Source: Saccharothrix australiensis (lineage in GTDB: Bacteria; Actinomycetota; Actinomycetes; Mycobacteriales; Pseudonocardiaceae). Taken from it: 64,000 bases of DNA. Made by a program: the position numbers and the translations under genes. Where the stretch lies: assembly GCF_003634935.1 (NCBI RefSeq), contig NZ_RBXO01000001.1, positions 4,489,501 through 4,553,500 on the forward strand, written 5' to 3'. How positions within the stretch are numbered: position 1 is the first letter of the stretch; every line of letters starts with the position of its first letter. The notes beneath the pieces were generated by a model. That model worked only from the letters and a program-made list of their open reading frames with translations. It ran no database searches and was not told where the DNA came from. This document shows positions 16,048 through 25,279 of this stretch, in pieces.

Positions 16048-16851
16048 TCACGCCCGTCCCCGCCACGGCGAGACGGCGCGCTGGAGCGCGAGGATGGCGG
16101 TGTCGATGAGCAGCCCGGTCACCCCGATGACGACGAGGCCGAGCAGGACGACCGCGGTCTGGTTGTAGCGCTGCGCGTTGAGGACCATGCCGCCGATGCC
16201 GTCCGCGCCGTTGACGGTCTCGGCCGCGACGACCGAGCTGTAGGCGACGCCCACGGCCAGCCGCACGCCGGTGAGGATCTCGGGCGCGGAGGCGGGCAGC
16301 ACGACCGTCGTGACCACGCCGAGCCTGCTCGCGCCCAGCGCGTGGGCGGCCTCCACGTACTGGCGGTTCACACCGGTGACGGCGGCGGCGGTCGCCACCG
16401 CGACGGGCGGGAAGGCGGCCACCACCAGCAGGTAGACCTTGGGTTCCTCGTCGATGCCGAACCAGATGACCAGCAGGCTGAGGTAGGCCAGCGGCGGCAG
16501 CGCACGCAGGAACGTCACGAACGGCTCGACCACCGCGCGCACCGGCGGCACCAGGCCCATCACCAGGCCGAGCGCGACGCCGACCAGCACGCCGTACGCC
16601 GTGCCGTAGCCGACGCGGCGCAGGCTGACGCCGAGCCGTTCGGCCAGTGTGGACCCGGCGTAGCCGCCCTGGCCGTTGCCCGCGTCGGACGCGGCGAGCA
16701 GCGCGTCCCACACCTGTCCCGGTCCCGGCAGGACGACCGGCGGCCAGAACTCCGCGAGCACCAGCAGCTCCCAGAGGGCGAGCAGCGCGAGCACCGCGCC
16801 CGCCCGCGCCAGGACCGGGTACGCGCCGCGCCGCGATCCGTTGTGCGCCAT
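16048..16851 (-). CDS. tauC: Taurine/sulfonate ABC transporter permease
   Basis: A 267-residue MetI-like permease. It has about six membrane helices and the cytoplasmic EAA loop (EAAHALGASRLGVVTTVVLPASAPEI), which contacts the ATPase. It is the first gene of the tauCABD-like operon. The ATG at 16851 has GGAG 7 bases upstream. The 185 bases before it, up to the peptidase gene, should hold the operon promoter; I could not identify a specific operator. Confidence 0.88.
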   Translation of the reverse strand: MAHNGSRRGAYPVLARAGAVLALLALWELLVLAEFWPPVVLPGPGQVWDALLAASDAGNGQGGYAGSTLAERLGVSLRRVGYGTAYGVLVGVALGLVMGLVPPVRAVVEPFVTFLRALPPLAYLSLLVIWFGIDEEPKVYLLVVAAFPPVAVATAAAVTGVNRQYVEAAHALGASRLGVVTTVVLPASAPEILTGVRLAVGVAYSSVVAAETVNGADGIGGMVLNAQRYNQTAVVLLGLVVIGVTGLLIDTAILALQRAVSPWRGRA

Positions 16852-17036
16852 GAGGACTCCGTGCCGTGCGGGGAGGGGACGGCGGCGAATGTACCGATTC
16901 GGACCGCCGTTGATCACTCTTCCCGCGATCTGGACACCAGGGTCGGCAGGTGGTGGCTCCCTTGGGATTTCGCGACCAGTGAACGGTCGGTTTCTCCCGT
17001 ATCGTGGGAAACAACACCGTCGGCCCGGTCCGTGGA

Positions 17037-17567
17037 TCAGGGCGCGTCGGACAGCGGGTTCCGCCGCGCGGCCCGGTCCGCGCCGGGGTACGGCAACCGC
17101 GCCGGCCGATGGGTCCGGTACTCGAAGTGCCACCACTCGTTGTCGTAGGTCCGGTACAGGCCGTGCCGCCAGCCGTGCTCCTCCAGCCACCGCGCGCCTT
17201 CCAGGGGGCGCACGTCCACGGCGGTCCCCCGCACGTGCGGCGACTCCGACGGGTGCAGCACGCGGGGCGGCCCCTGGCTGCGCAGGTCCTCGACGTAGAG
17301 CCGGTGCTGCTCGGCGGCGTCGCGGTGACCGGACGTGAGCCCGATCGGCAGGCCGTGCGCCCAGAAGGCGTCGGTCCGCGCGGCGGTGAAGGCACGGAAC
17401 GCCGCCGGGTGCAGGCCGTCGAGGTCCTCGCGCGGGAACCGGAAGCCCAGCGCCCACTGGCAGGCGACGTACCGGGCGTGGCCGGGGGCGTGCAGGTGCG
17501 CCAGCGGGAGCAGGACCCTGGCGAGCACCTTCGTCGCCGCCGTGTAGACGCGATCACGTGTGGTCAT
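17037..17567 (-). CDS. M15-family D-Ala-D-Ala carboxypeptidase-like protein
   Basis: A 176-residue zinc peptidase of the VanY/DdpX type. The zinc ligands lie in SPHVRGTAVDVRP (HxxxxxxD) and EWWHFEY, with the supporting arginine in TSGHRDAAEQHRLY. Such enzymes trim D-alanine from peptidoglycan stem peptides. No signal peptide is evident; the N-terminus is basic with a mildly hydrophobic stretch (VLARVLLPLAHL), so its location is uncertain. The start is the ATG at 17567. It is transcribed away from the two-component operon beginning at 17765, leaving about 200 bases of shared promoter region. Confidence 0.8.
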   Translation of the reverse strand: MTTRDRVYTAATKVLARVLLPLAHLHAPGHARYVACQWALGFRFPREDLDGLHPAAFRAFTAARTDAFWAHGLPIGLTSGHRDAAEQHRLYVEDLRSQGPPRVLHPSESPHVRGTAVDVRPLEGARWLEEHGWRHGLYRTYDNEWWHFEYRTHRPARLPYPGADRAARRNPLSDAP

Positions 17568-17764
17568 GCGTCCACGATCGACGCCCACTGTGGACGTCCC
17601 GAGCGGGACTTGTAACAGCTCCGCACGGAACGGCTGTGACACGGGGCTGTGGCACGGGGCTGTGACACGACCATGACATCGTGCGCACGGTCCGGGCACG
17701 TCGGTCCGGCACCCTGGGCGGGGTGGATGGGCGAACCTCGACCGGCCCTGCGATGGTGGGCGGC

Positions 17765-18445
17765 ATGTCCCAGGTGCTGTTGATCGAAGACGACCGGGCC
17801 GTGCGCGACGGCCTGCGACTGGCGCTGACCCGGCAGGGTCACACCGTGCGGGCGGTGGAGACCGGCGAGCAGGGGCTGGCCGAACTGGCCGGCGTCGACG
17901 TCGTGGTGCTCGACCTGATGCTGCCCGGCATGGACGGCTTCGAGGTGTGCCGCCGCATCCGGGCCGAGGGCACCCTGCCGATCATCATGCTCACCGCGCG
18001 CGCCGACGACATGGACGTGGTGGCCGGGCTGGAGGCGGGCGCGGACGACTACGTGATCAAGCCGGTGCAGCCGAGGGTGCTGGAGGCGCGCATCCGGGCG
18101 GTGCTGCGGCGGGTGGGCGAACCGGCGCGGCAGCCGCACGCCGACGCCGAGCGGCACGGCGAGCTGAGCATCGACCGGGCGGGGCTGGTGGTCCGCGTGC
18201 GCGGGGAACCGGTCGCCCTCGCCCCGACCGAGCTGCGGCTGCTGCTCGAGCTGTCCCGCTCGCCCGGCCGGGTGCTCAGCAGGCGGCAGTTGCTGGAGTC
18301 GGTGTGGGAGCACGGCTACCTCGGCGACTCGCGCCTGGTGGACGCCTGCGTGCAGCGGCTGCGGTCCAAGGTGGAGACCGACCCGGCGACGCCGCGGTAC
18401 GTCCAGACGGTGCGGGGGTTCGGCTACCGGTTCGGGCCGCTGTGA
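17765..18445 (+). CDS. OmpR/PhoB-type response regulator
   Basis: A 226-residue protein. The receiver domain has acidic residues in LIEDDRAVRDG, phospho-acceptor Asp50 (VVVLDLMLPGMDG) and IKPVQPRVL with the conserved lysine. The winged-helix domain has the usual PTELRLLLELSRSPGRVLSRRQLL and the C-terminal VQTVRGFGYRF. With the kinase and lipoprotein that overlap it, the set resembles envelope-stress systems such as MtrAB-LpqB or CseABC. ATG at 17765; an in-frame ATG at 17753 is possible. Neither has a strong ribosome binding site. Confidence 0.9.
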   Translation: MSQVLLIEDDRAVRDGLRLALTRQGHTVRAVETGEQGLAELAGVDVVVLDLMLPGMDGFEVCRRIRAEGTLPIIMLTARADDMDVVAGLEAGADDYVIKPVQPRVLEARIRAVLRRVGEPARQPHADAERHGELSIDRAGLVVRVRGEPVALAPTELRLLLELSRSPGRVLSRRQLLESVWEHGYLGDSRLVDACVQRLRSKVETDPATPRYVQTVRGFGYRFGPL

Positions 18446-19746
18446 GGAGCCTCCGCACCCGGCTGGTGGTCACGTTCACGGTGCTCAGCGGCCTGACCGC
18501 GGCGGCGGTGGCGGGGGTGACCTACGTGCAGGCCAGGACGGTGCTGCTGGAGAAGGCCCAGGTCGCGGCCGTCCGGGCGTTCACGGACGACGTCGCGAAG
18601 TTGATCGAGCCCGACGCCGACGCGCTGGCGGACCGGGACTCGTCGGCGCTGGTCGTCCACCGGGGGCGGGACGCGCGGGGCTCGCTCGCGATCGCCGACG
18701 TCCCCCCTGAGCTGCGGCGGGAGGTCGCCACGGGCCGCGTCGCGTGGCAGCGCGTCGTCCGCGATGGCCACGCCGCCCTGGTCATCGGGATGCGCGTGGC
18801 GGAGCTGGAGGTCTACGCGGCGCGCAGCCTCGCCGACGAGCAGGAGAGCATCGGCCGGCTCGCGCTGTTCGCCTGGCTCACCGGTGGCGCCTCGGTGCTC
18901 GCGGCGTCCCTGCTGGCGCTGCTCGCCGCGCGGAGCGTGCTGCGCCCGGTGCGGGAGCTGCGGGAGGCGGCGCGACGCCTGGGCGAGGGCGACCTGACGA
19001 CGCGGGTGGCCGTCCGCGGCGCGGACGAGCTGGCCGGGGTGGCGACGACGTTCAACGCCACGGCCGAGGCCCTGGAGAAGCAGGTCGCCGACGCCCGGCG
19101 GTTCGTGGCCGACGTGTCGCACGAGCTGCGCACCCCGCTGGCCGCGATGACGGCGGTCACCGACATCCTCGACGACGAGGCGCCGCGCCTCGACGGGGAC
19201 GCGGGCAAGGCGGCCCGGCTGGTCAGCCAGGAGACCCACAACCTGACGCGGCTGGTCAACGACCTGATGGAGGTCAGCCGGTTCGACGCGGGAACGGCGG
19301 TCGCGGAGCTGGACGAGGTCGACGTGGCCGAGGCGGTGGCCGGCACCCTGCGCCTGCGCGGCTGGCAGGACGCGGTCACCGCCGACCTGCGGCCGGTCAC
19401 CGCCCGCGTGGACCCGCGCCGGCTGGACGTGATCGTCGCGAACCTCGTCGGGAACGCGCTGAAGCACGGCGCACCGCCGGTCGCGGTGAGCGTGCGCGGC
19501 GAGCCGGGCGAGGTCGTGGTCGAGGTGGCCGACCGAGGTCCGGGCCTGGACCCGGCGGTCCTGCCGCACGTGTTCGACCGCTTCTACAAGGCCGACACCG
19601 CCCGCGCCCGGTCGGAGGGCAGCGGCCTCGGGCTGGCCATCGCGCGGGAGAACGCCCTGGTGCACCACGGGACCCTGGTGGCGGCCAACCGCCCCGACGG
19701 CGGCGCGGTGTTCACGCTCCGCCTGCCAACCGGAGGTGACCGGTGA
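18442..19746 (+). CDS. OmpR-partner sensor histidine kinase
   Basis: A 434-residue kinase. Its GTG overlaps the regulator stop (GTGA). A first membrane helix is at about 10-30. An extracellular sensing domain of about 110 residues follows, then a second helix and a HAMP domain (LRPVRELREAARRLGEGDL). The dimerisation domain has His227 in ADVSHELRTPLAAM. The ATPase has N (NLVGNALKHG), G1 (VADRGPGLDP), F (VFDRFYKAD) and G2 (GSGLGLAIA) boxes. The kinase gene overlaps the lipoprotein gene by the same GTGA device, so the three proteins are made together. Confidence 0.9.
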   Translation: MRSLRTRLVVTFTVLSGLTAAAVAGVTYVQARTVLLEKAQVAAVRAFTDDVAKLIEPDADALADRDSSALVVHRGRDARGSLAIADVPPELRREVATGRVAWQRVVRDGHAALVIGMRVAELEVYAARSLADEQESIGRLALFAWLTGGASVLAASLLALLAARSVLRPVRELREAARRLGEGDLTTRVAVRGADELAGVATTFNATAEALEKQVADARRFVADVSHELRTPLAAMTAVTDILDDEAPRLDGDAGKAARLVSQETHNLTRLVNDLMEVSRFDAGTAVAELDEVDVAEAVAGTLRLRGWQDAVTADLRPVTARVDPRRLDVIVANLVGNALKHGAPPVAVSVRGEPGEVVVEVADRGPGLDPAVLPHVFDRFYKADTARARSEGSGLGLAIARENALVHHGTLVAANRPDGGAVFTLRLPTGGDR

Positions 19747-20153
19747 GGACCGTCCTCGCGGCGGCGGTGGCGCTGCTGCTGGCCGGCTGCGGCGTGCAGC
19801 CCAGCGCCCCGATCCCCGGCTCGCTCGCCACCGGGGCCCTGCTCTACCTGGTGCGCGACGGCGCGGTGCTGCCCGTGCTGCGGCCGACGCGGCACCAGAC
19901 GCCGCCGGCCGAGGCGCTCGCGCTGCTCGTCGCCGGTCCCAGCGGCGTCGAGCAGGTCCAGGGCTTCACCAGCGAGGTGCCGCCGAGCGCCGCGCCGATC
20001 ACCCTCGACGGCTCGACCGTGACGCTGGCCGTGGACGTGACCGCGCTGTCCGACCTGGCCGTCACGCAGGTCGCGTGCACGGCGGCGACACCGGACCCCG
20101 TCACCCTGGTCGGCGGCGACCGTCGCAGGGGGCCGGTCACCTGTCCCCTGTAG
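19743..20153 (+). CDS. Small GerMN-like lipoprotein of the two-component operon
   Basis: A 136-residue lipoprotein. The signal is VLAAAVALLLAGCG, with a lipobox LLAGC. The mature part contains AEALALLVAGPSGVEQVQG, FTSEVPPSA and TLAVDVTALSDLAVTQ, the order seen in GerMN domains such as that of LpqB. LpqB and CseA are lipoproteins that tune their cognate kinases, so a role as accessory sensor for this kinase is inferred. The start overlaps the kinase stop. Two cysteines near the C-terminus could form a disulfide. Confidence 0.75.
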   Translation: MRTVLAAAVALLLAGCGVQPSAPIPGSLATGALLYLVRDGAVLPVLRPTRHQTPPAEALALLVAGPSGVEQVQGFTSEVPPSAAPITLDGSTVTLAVDVTALSDLAVTQVACTAATPDPVTLVGGDRRRGPVTCPL

Positions 20154-20237
20154 ACACGCCGGCGGCCCACCTGGCTCCCGGCGCGCCGACCGCGGCGGGT
20201 AGGGTCTGCGCGCCGGGTCGACGGGGAGCGGGGTCAG

Positions 20238-21200
20238 GTGTCGGAGGAGCTGCGGCGCGCGTTGCAGGACGAGCTGACCGGCTGGAAACCGGCGGCGCTG
20301 GCGCCCGTGGTCGAACGGCTCTCCACGCGCTACCGCGAGGGCGGCGCGGCGAGCGAGCCCATCCTGCGCACCCCGGCCGACGTCGGCGCGTACGCCGCCT
20401 ACCGGATGCCCGCCACCTACGCCGCGCTCCGGCGCGTGCTGGGCGAGGCCGCGGCGCAGCGGCCCGACCTCGCGCCCCGCACGCTGCTCGACGTCGGCGG
20501 CGGCACGGGCGCGGCCCTGTGGGCGGCGGTCGAGACGTGGCCGGGGCTGACGTCGCTCACCGTGCTCGAACAGGCCGAGCAGGCCCGTGTGCTCGGCGCG
20601 CGGCTCGTGGCCGGCGCGGCGCACCCGGCGCTGCGGTCCGCCCGGTGGGTGCGGGGCGTGCTCGGCCCGGCCACGACCCTGCCGGCCGCCGACGTCGCCA
20701 CCCTCTCCTACGTGCTCGGCGAGCTGCCGGAACCGTTGCGGGACGAGGTGGTCGACGAGCTGGGGCGCGCCGCGGACACCGTGGTCGTGGTCGAACCGGG
20801 CACCCCCGCCGGGTACCGCCGGGTGCTGGCGGCCCGCGACCGGCTGATCGCGTCCGGCAGGTCGGTCGCCGCGCCGTGCCCGCACGAGGCCGCGTGCCCG
20901 CTCGCCGGCGCGGACTGGTGCCACTTCTCCGCCCGCGTGGCGCGGACGGCGCTGCACCGGCAGGTCAAGTCCGCGACGCTGGGGCACGAGGACGAGAAGT
21001 TCGCGTACGTCGTCGCCACCCGCGTGCCCGGCCCGCACGCGGCCAACCGCGTCCTGCGGCACCCGGTGCGCCGCAAGGGCATGGCGCGGCTCCGCCTGTG
21101 CGCGGGCGACGGCACGGCGGTGGACCGCGTGGTGAGCAAGCGCGACCCCGACGCCTACCGGGCCGCCCGCGACGTCGAGTGGGGCGATCCCTGGCCGTGA
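20238..21200 (+). CDS. Rsm22-family methyltransferase-like protein
   Basis: A 320-residue protein of the Rsm22 (METTL17-like) family. It has an AdoMet-binding glycine motif (LLDVGGGTGAALWA) and a four-cysteine/histidine region (APCPHEAACPLAGADWCHF), which in eukaryotic relatives binds an iron-sulfur cluster. The arginine-rich tail has HPVRRKGMARLRLC, where relatives also have a conserved cysteine. Relatives act in small ribosomal subunit assembly; the bacterial role is not settled. The GTG at 20238 lacks a clear ribosome binding site beyond GGAGCGGGGTCAG. It is a single gene between the two-component operon and noncoding DNA. Confidence 0.85.
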   Translation: MSEELRRALQDELTGWKPAALAPVVERLSTRYREGGAASEPILRTPADVGAYAAYRMPATYAALRRVLGEAAAQRPDLAPRTLLDVGGGTGAALWAAVETWPGLTSLTVLEQAEQARVLGARLVAGAAHPALRSARWVRGVLGPATTLPAADVATLSYVLGELPEPLRDEVVDELGRAADTVVVVEPGTPAGYRRVLAARDRLIASGRSVAAPCPHEAACPLAGADWCHFSARVARTALHRQVKSATLGHEDEKFAYVVATRVPGPHAANRVLRHPVRRKGMARLRLCAGDGTAVDRVVSKRDPDAYRAARDVEWGDPWP

Positions 21201-21434
21201 CGACGGACACGTGCCCGCCGCGCCGCGTCCGAGCCGCGAGCGGTGATGCGATGCCCTCACGACGGCGGGCTCGATGTGACGTGCCCACGGCGTGGTTCCA
21301 CGTCATCACCGCGTGATTCGACGCGTCGTCACCGCTGCACGCTTACCGCGAAGAACGCGCGTCGCGAAAAGCGGCAAGAACACCCGGACACCGAATCGCG
21401 TGCCGTCACCGGCGTCGCACGGGTCCGCGTCGGC

Positions 21435-21797
21435 CTACGCGGTCTCCCCGCCCGACTCGCGCGCCTTGCGGCGCTGCTCCTCGGCGCGCTCGCGGCAGCG
21501 GCGCAGGAACTCCGCGTCGGATTCGGAGTCGGCGGCGGCGAACCGACCGGGGCGGTCGTACTCGGGGAACGCGGGCGCGCCGCGCTCGTAGGCCCGCGCC
21601 CGGCCGACCGGTCGCACGGGCCGTCCCGCGACGAGCCAGATGATCGAGCCGACCAGCGGGAAGAACAACACGATCAGCAGCCAGCCCGGCTTGGGGAGGT
21701 TCCGCGCGTCACCGTCGTCGGTGGTGATCACGTCGACCAGGCAGAACAACCACAAACCCAGCGTGAGGACACCGAAAAGGCCCCCGAAGTACAGCAT
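21435..21797 (-). CDS. PLDc_N-type small membrane protein
   Basis: A 120-residue protein with two membrane helices. LWLFCLVDVITTDDGDARNLPKPGWLLIVLFFPLVGSIIWLVAGRP is shown here only by its landmarks: a TDDGDARNLPKP loop followed by LLIVLFFPLVGSIIWL. That is the phospholipase D N-terminal (PLDc_N) module, also found alone in many actinobacteria. The remaining 60 residues are charged and probably cytoplasmic. The start is the ATG at 21797 with a G-rich stretch upstream; the stop is TAG. Function unknown. Confidence 0.8.
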   Translation of the reverse strand: MLYFGGLFGVLTLGLWLFCLVDVITTDDGDARNLPKPGWLLIVLFFPLVGSIIWLVAGRPVRPVGRARAYERGAPAFPEYDRPGRFAAADSESDAEFLRRCRERAEEQRRKARESGGETA

Positions 21798-22051
21798 CGC
21801 CCACAACCCCCCGAAGTAGTCGAGGCAGCGTAGCGCAGCCCGATCCCGATCGGTGCGCGCATTCGCGGCGGGGATCCGGATTACCCGACCGGCCGCCGCC
21901 AGGTCGGGCGACGCTTTTCGGAGCAATCGCGACGCAGCTGTTCGCACGAATTCGTCGAAACCGCCGGTCGTCGTTTCCCCGTCACCCCGGCGCACCCGGC
22001 CCGGCGCCGCCTGAACGGCGGCCGACGCCCCCATGACGTAGCTTGGTCACC

Positions 22052-23254
22052 GTGCGGGAGGAGCTGCCGATCGGGCGTCACGGCGGCCCGAAGACCGGGA
22101 CGAGGGCACTGCTGGTGTGCGCGGCCCTCGGCGCGCTGCTCGCCGCCGCGCTGCACGGCCCGGACCCCGGCGCGGGCGTGACCGGGCGACCCGTCGCCGC
22201 GCCACCGCCACCGACGTCCTCGATGTCCGCCTCGGGTACCCGCACCCCGGACGCCGCTCCCCCGCCCGACCCGTGCGCGGTGCGGGTCGCCGCGCTGGCG
22301 CCGCGCCACCGGCTGGCCCAGCTGCTGATGGTCGGCGTCGACCCGCGCGGCCCGGCCGACGCGCTGGGCCTCGTGCGGGCCGAGCAGGTGGGCGGCATCT
22401 TCATCGGGGGCGACGACCCCGGCCTGCTCACCGGCGGGCTGGCCGAGGTACGCGCCGCCGCCGCGCTGCCCCTGGCGGTCGCGGTGGACGACGAGGGCGG
22501 GCGGGTGCAGCGCGTCGAGGAGCTGGACGGCCCGCTGCCCAGCGCCCGGCGGATGGCCGCGGAGCTGTCGCCGGAGCAGGTGCGCGCGCTGGCCCGCGAC
22601 CGCGGCGCGGCCCTCGCGAACCGGGGCGTGACCATGAACCTCGCGCCGGTGCTGGACACCGGCGACCAGCCGGACGGGACGGCCATCGGGGACCGCTCGT
22701 TCAGCCCCGACCCGGCGGTGGCCGCGACGTACGCCCTGGCGTTCGCCCAAGGGATGCACGAGGCGGGCACCACGCCGGTGCTCAAGCACTTCCCCGGCCA
22801 CGGCAACACCAGCGGCGACTCGCACGTCGGTGCGGTGACGTCGCCGCCGCTGGAGGCGTTGCGGCAGACCGACCTGGCGCCGTACCGCGACATCGGCCGC
22901 TACGGGCGCGTCGCGGTGATGCTGGGTCACATCGCCGTGCCGGGGCTGACCGGCGGACGGCCCGCGACGCTGAGCCCCGAGGCGTACGCGCTGCTGCGCG
23001 GCGAGTTCGGCTTCACCGGTCCCGCGATGACCGACGACCTGGGCGCGATGCGCGCCGTGACGGACCTGGTCGACCTGCCCGAGGCGGTGCGGCAGGCGCT
23101 GGCGGCCGGCGCGGACATCGCCCTGTGGTCCTCCGGTGGCCGCACCGGCGAGGTGCTGGACCACCTGGAGGCGTCGGTCGCGTCCGGGACGCTGCCCGCG
23201 GACCGCGTCGACGAGGCCGCACGGCGGGTGCTGGCGGTGAAGGGCGTGTGCTGA
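22052..23254 (+). CDS. nagZ: NagZ-like glycoside hydrolase family 3 beta-N-acetylglucosaminidase
   Basis: A 400-residue protein with an N-terminal membrane segment or signal (ALLVCAALGALLAAALHG), a Pro/Ser linker and one family 3 TIM barrel. The signature KHFPGHGNTSGDSH holds the Asp/His catalytic dyad, and AMTDDLGAM contains the nucleophile aspartate. DDEGGRVQR and TMNLAPVLD line the sugar site. It would remove GlcNAc from peptidoglycan fragments, outside or at the membrane. No Shine-Dalgarno is visible; a TAGCTT box 9 bases upstream suggests a leaderless start at GTG 22052 (TTG 22043 is the alternative). It is ended by the palindrome at 23303. Confidence 0.87.
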   Translation: MREELPIGRHGGPKTGTRALLVCAALGALLAAALHGPDPGAGVTGRPVAAPPPPTSSMSASGTRTPDAAPPPDPCAVRVAALAPRHRLAQLLMVGVDPRGPADALGLVRAEQVGGIFIGGDDPGLLTGGLAEVRAAAALPLAVAVDDEGGRVQRVEELDGPLPSARRMAAELSPEQVRALARDRGAALANRGVTMNLAPVLDTGDQPDGTAIGDRSFSPDPAVAATYALAFAQGMHEAGTTPVLKHFPGHGNTSGDSHVGAVTSPPLEALRQTDLAPYRDIGRYGRVAVMLGHIAVPGLTGGRPATLSPEAYALLRGEFGFTGPAMTDDLGAMRAVTDLVDLPEAVRQALAAGADIALWSSGGRTGEVLDHLEASVASGTLPADRVDEAARRVLAVKGVC

Positions 23255-23302
23255 GCGCACCTCCGCTCAACACCCGGCGCGCTGCCCGCGACCGGTCGCC
23301 GG

Positions 23303-23332
23303 GGCGGGGTTCCCGCGCGCGGGAACCCCGCC
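23303..23332. terminator. Perfect 30-bp palindrome between convergent genes
   Basis: Two 15-base halves (GGCGGGGTTCCCGCG and its complement) meet without a spacer. The palindrome is centred between the nagZ stop and the imine reductase stop. It is well placed as a two-way terminator. Confidence 0.85.
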
Positions 23333-23349
23333 TGCCCGGACCCGACCGC

Positions 23350-24222
23350 TCAGGCCGGGTGCTTGATGCTCTCGATGATGCGGGCGAACCCCTCCTTCCC
23401 GTGCCCCGCGTCGATCTGGCGCTGGATGAGGTTCTGCACCATGTCGATCGGCTCGGTGCTGATGCCCTGCGCCTTGGCGGCGGCGATGAGGTCGTCCAGG
23501 CTGGAGAACTCCAGGCTCTGCTGCCCCTCGACGGTGTAGTCGCCGCCGTCGACGACCTCGGCGAGCCCGGCGAGCTGACCGGTCATCGCGGACAGCCAGG
23601 CCGCGGACCGCTGGGCGAACTCCCCGGCCGTCACCCCGGCGGGCGCGACCATCGCCGCGCCGTGCGCGAACCCGGCGAACATGATGTACATGCCGGACAG
23701 CAGGGCCAGGTCGTACAGCGACGCCAGCCCGGCGTCCTCGCCGAAGTACGCGCTCTCGCCCCACAGGTCCAGCAGGGACCGGTGCTGCTCGAACACCGCG
23801 CGCGACCCGCTGTAGAGGATCGACGAGCCGGGCCGCCCGATCATCGCGGGCACGGCCATGATGCCGCCGTCGAGGTAGGCCGCGCCGAGGCCGGCCGCCC
23901 AGGCGGCGAGTTCCCTCGACTGGTCGGGCGAGGTGGTGGTCACGTTGACCAGCGTGCGGCCGGCGAGCCGGTCGGCCACCGGGTCGAGCACCTCGCGCAC
24001 CGAGGCCGCGTCGAGCAGGCACGCGATCACGACGTCCGCCTCCAGCGCCTCCGCCACGGTGTCGACGGCGGTCGCGCCGCGGGCGACGAGCGGCTCGGCC
24101 TTGCCCGCGGTCCGGTTCCAGACCGCGGTGGTGTGCCCGGCGTCGACCAGGGCGGCCGCCAGCGCGGTGCCCATCGCGCCCAGCCCGAGGACGCTCACGC
24201 GGGCGCTGTTGTCGGCACTCAT
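23350..24222 (-). CDS. NADPH-dependent imine reductase-family oxidoreductase
   Basis: A 290-residue protein. The N-terminal Rossmann domain starts VSVLGLGAMGTALAAAL and has the NADPH-selecting WNRTAGKAEPL. The middle holds NVTTTSPDQS. The C-terminal helical domain includes ASLYDLALLSGMY, where the aspartate matches the proton donor of imine reductases. Length and domain layout fit that family rather than 3-hydroxyisobutyrate dehydrogenases. The natural substrate is unknown. It is divergent from an HxlR regulator, with a clear palindrome between them, so induction by a small molecule is likely. Start: ATG at 24222, preceded by AGCAGGAA. Confidence 0.85.
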   Translation of the reverse strand: MSADNSARVSVLGLGAMGTALAAALVDAGHTTAVWNRTAGKAEPLVARGATAVDTVAEALEADVVIACLLDAASVREVLDPVADRLAGRTLVNVTTTSPDQSRELAAWAAGLGAAYLDGGIMAVPAMIGRPGSSILYSGSRAVFEQHRSLLDLWGESAYFGEDAGLASLYDLALLSGMYIMFAGFAHGAAMVAPAGVTAGEFAQRSAAWLSAMTGQLAGLAEVVDGGDYTVEGQQSLEFSSLDDLIAAAKAQGISTEPIDMVQNLIQRQIDAGHGKEGFARIIESIKHPA

Positions 24223-24286
24223 TTCCTGCTCCCTTGACTCCGTCGTTCGAGTGCCTTGATCATCGCCGCCACCGGTAGGGTTCACC

Positions 24287-24311
24287 AGTACCGACTAATT
24301 AGTGGGGTACT
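24287..24311. promoter_or_regulatory. Likely HxlR operator in the divergent promoter
   Basis: Outer arms AGTACC (24287) and GGTACT (24306-24311) flank the perfect inner palindrome ACTAATTAGT (24294-24303). This is the only strongly A+T-rich palindrome in the gap between the imine reductase and the HxlR gene. A site read by the HxlR protein is inferred. Confidence 0.6.
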
Positions 24312-24344
24312 TACCTTTTGGTGAGTGCCGATGAAGGAGAGCGG

Positions 24345-24707
24345 ATGGCGACGACGGCGCGACGCGGCCCCTACTTCTGCGGCATCGACGCCGCGATGGA
24401 CGTGGTCTCCGGCAAGTGGAAGTCGCTGATCCTGTGGGAGCTGGCCGAGCACGGCGTGCGGCGGTTCGCGCAGCTCCGCCGGAGCCTGCCGGGCGTGAGC
24501 GAGAAGATGCTGATCCAGCACCTGCGGGAGATGGAGGAGGACGGGCTCGTGCACCGCGAGGTGTACCGGGAGGTGCCGCCCAGGGTCGAGTACTCCCTCA
24601 CCGAGCACGGGGTGTCCCTCAACCAGGCGCTCGCACCGCTGGGCGCGTGGGGCGTCGAGCGCATCCGGCGCATCGGCGCGGAGAAGGTGGTGCACGCGGC
24701 GTCCTGA
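24345..24707 (+). CDS. HxlR-family transcriptional regulator
   Basis: A 120-residue winged-helix protein. It carries the family hallmarks CGIDAAMDVVSGKWKSLILW at the start, FAQLRRSLPGVSEKMLIQHLREME for DNA recognition and VPPRVEYSLTEHG in the wing. HxlR proteins often sense quinones or aldehydes, some through a cysteine near the N-terminus; Cys11 is in that position here. AAGGAGAG stands 6 bases before the ATG at 24345. It presumably controls itself and the divergent imine reductase. Confidence 0.9.
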   Translation: MATTARRGPYFCGIDAAMDVVSGKWKSLILWELAEHGVRRFAQLRRSLPGVSEKMLIQHLREMEEDGLVHREVYREVPPRVEYSLTEHGVSLNQALAPLGAWGVERIRRIGAEKVVHAAS

Positions 24708-25279
24708 GGCCGGCGGTCTCGACCCGGTGGCCGTTCCACGCGTCACCGGGCGCGGCCTGCTCGACGGCGGCGGGTGACGGTGCGACGGCGGGTGCCGGTG
24801 CGGCCGTGGCCGGGACGGCGAACCCCGACAGGGCGAGCACGGCCAAACGGCCGCGCCGAACCGACGTGGACGTTTCTCCCCTTTCGCGAATGGTGGCGGA
24901 CGGGTCGAAATCCTGAGCGATTCCGCCCGGAAAGGGGCTTCAGCCAAGTGATCAAGCGAACTGCGTGGCCACTGCGGATTCCCCCCCTTTCGAGTGCCGG
25001 ACCGGACCCTGATCGGCCGGCGCGACGACCATTTCACCACTCATCCCCGCAGCGTCGCGGGCTGCGGGCGGAGCCGGCCGGGTGACCGCGTCAGCCGTCC
25101 ACCCGACCCCTGGAATCCATCCGAATAATTCCCGGCGACCGGTAATCCCGCCCTCGCCGCCGCACGGGAACAGACGATCGGGGGTTCATTCCCGACCGCC
25201 GTTGCACCTACCGTGGTGAGTCGATCGGAATTCCCTGCCACCGGGCCGCGCGGTCCGGTTTTCCGGTGAGGAGCACGCC
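24708..25279. other. 570-base gap with a possible dead signal-peptide gene
   Basis: On the minus strand, from 24873 down to about 24700, a frame reads TSTSVRRGRLAVLALSGFAV and then ATAAPAPAV, like an export signal. An AAAGGGGAG site lies just before it, but its first codon is ACG instead of a start. It runs without a domain into the end of the HxlR gene, so I regard it as decayed. The remainder (24900-25279) has no gene; the ATG of the next gene at 25280 is preceded by GAGG. Confidence 0.4.
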
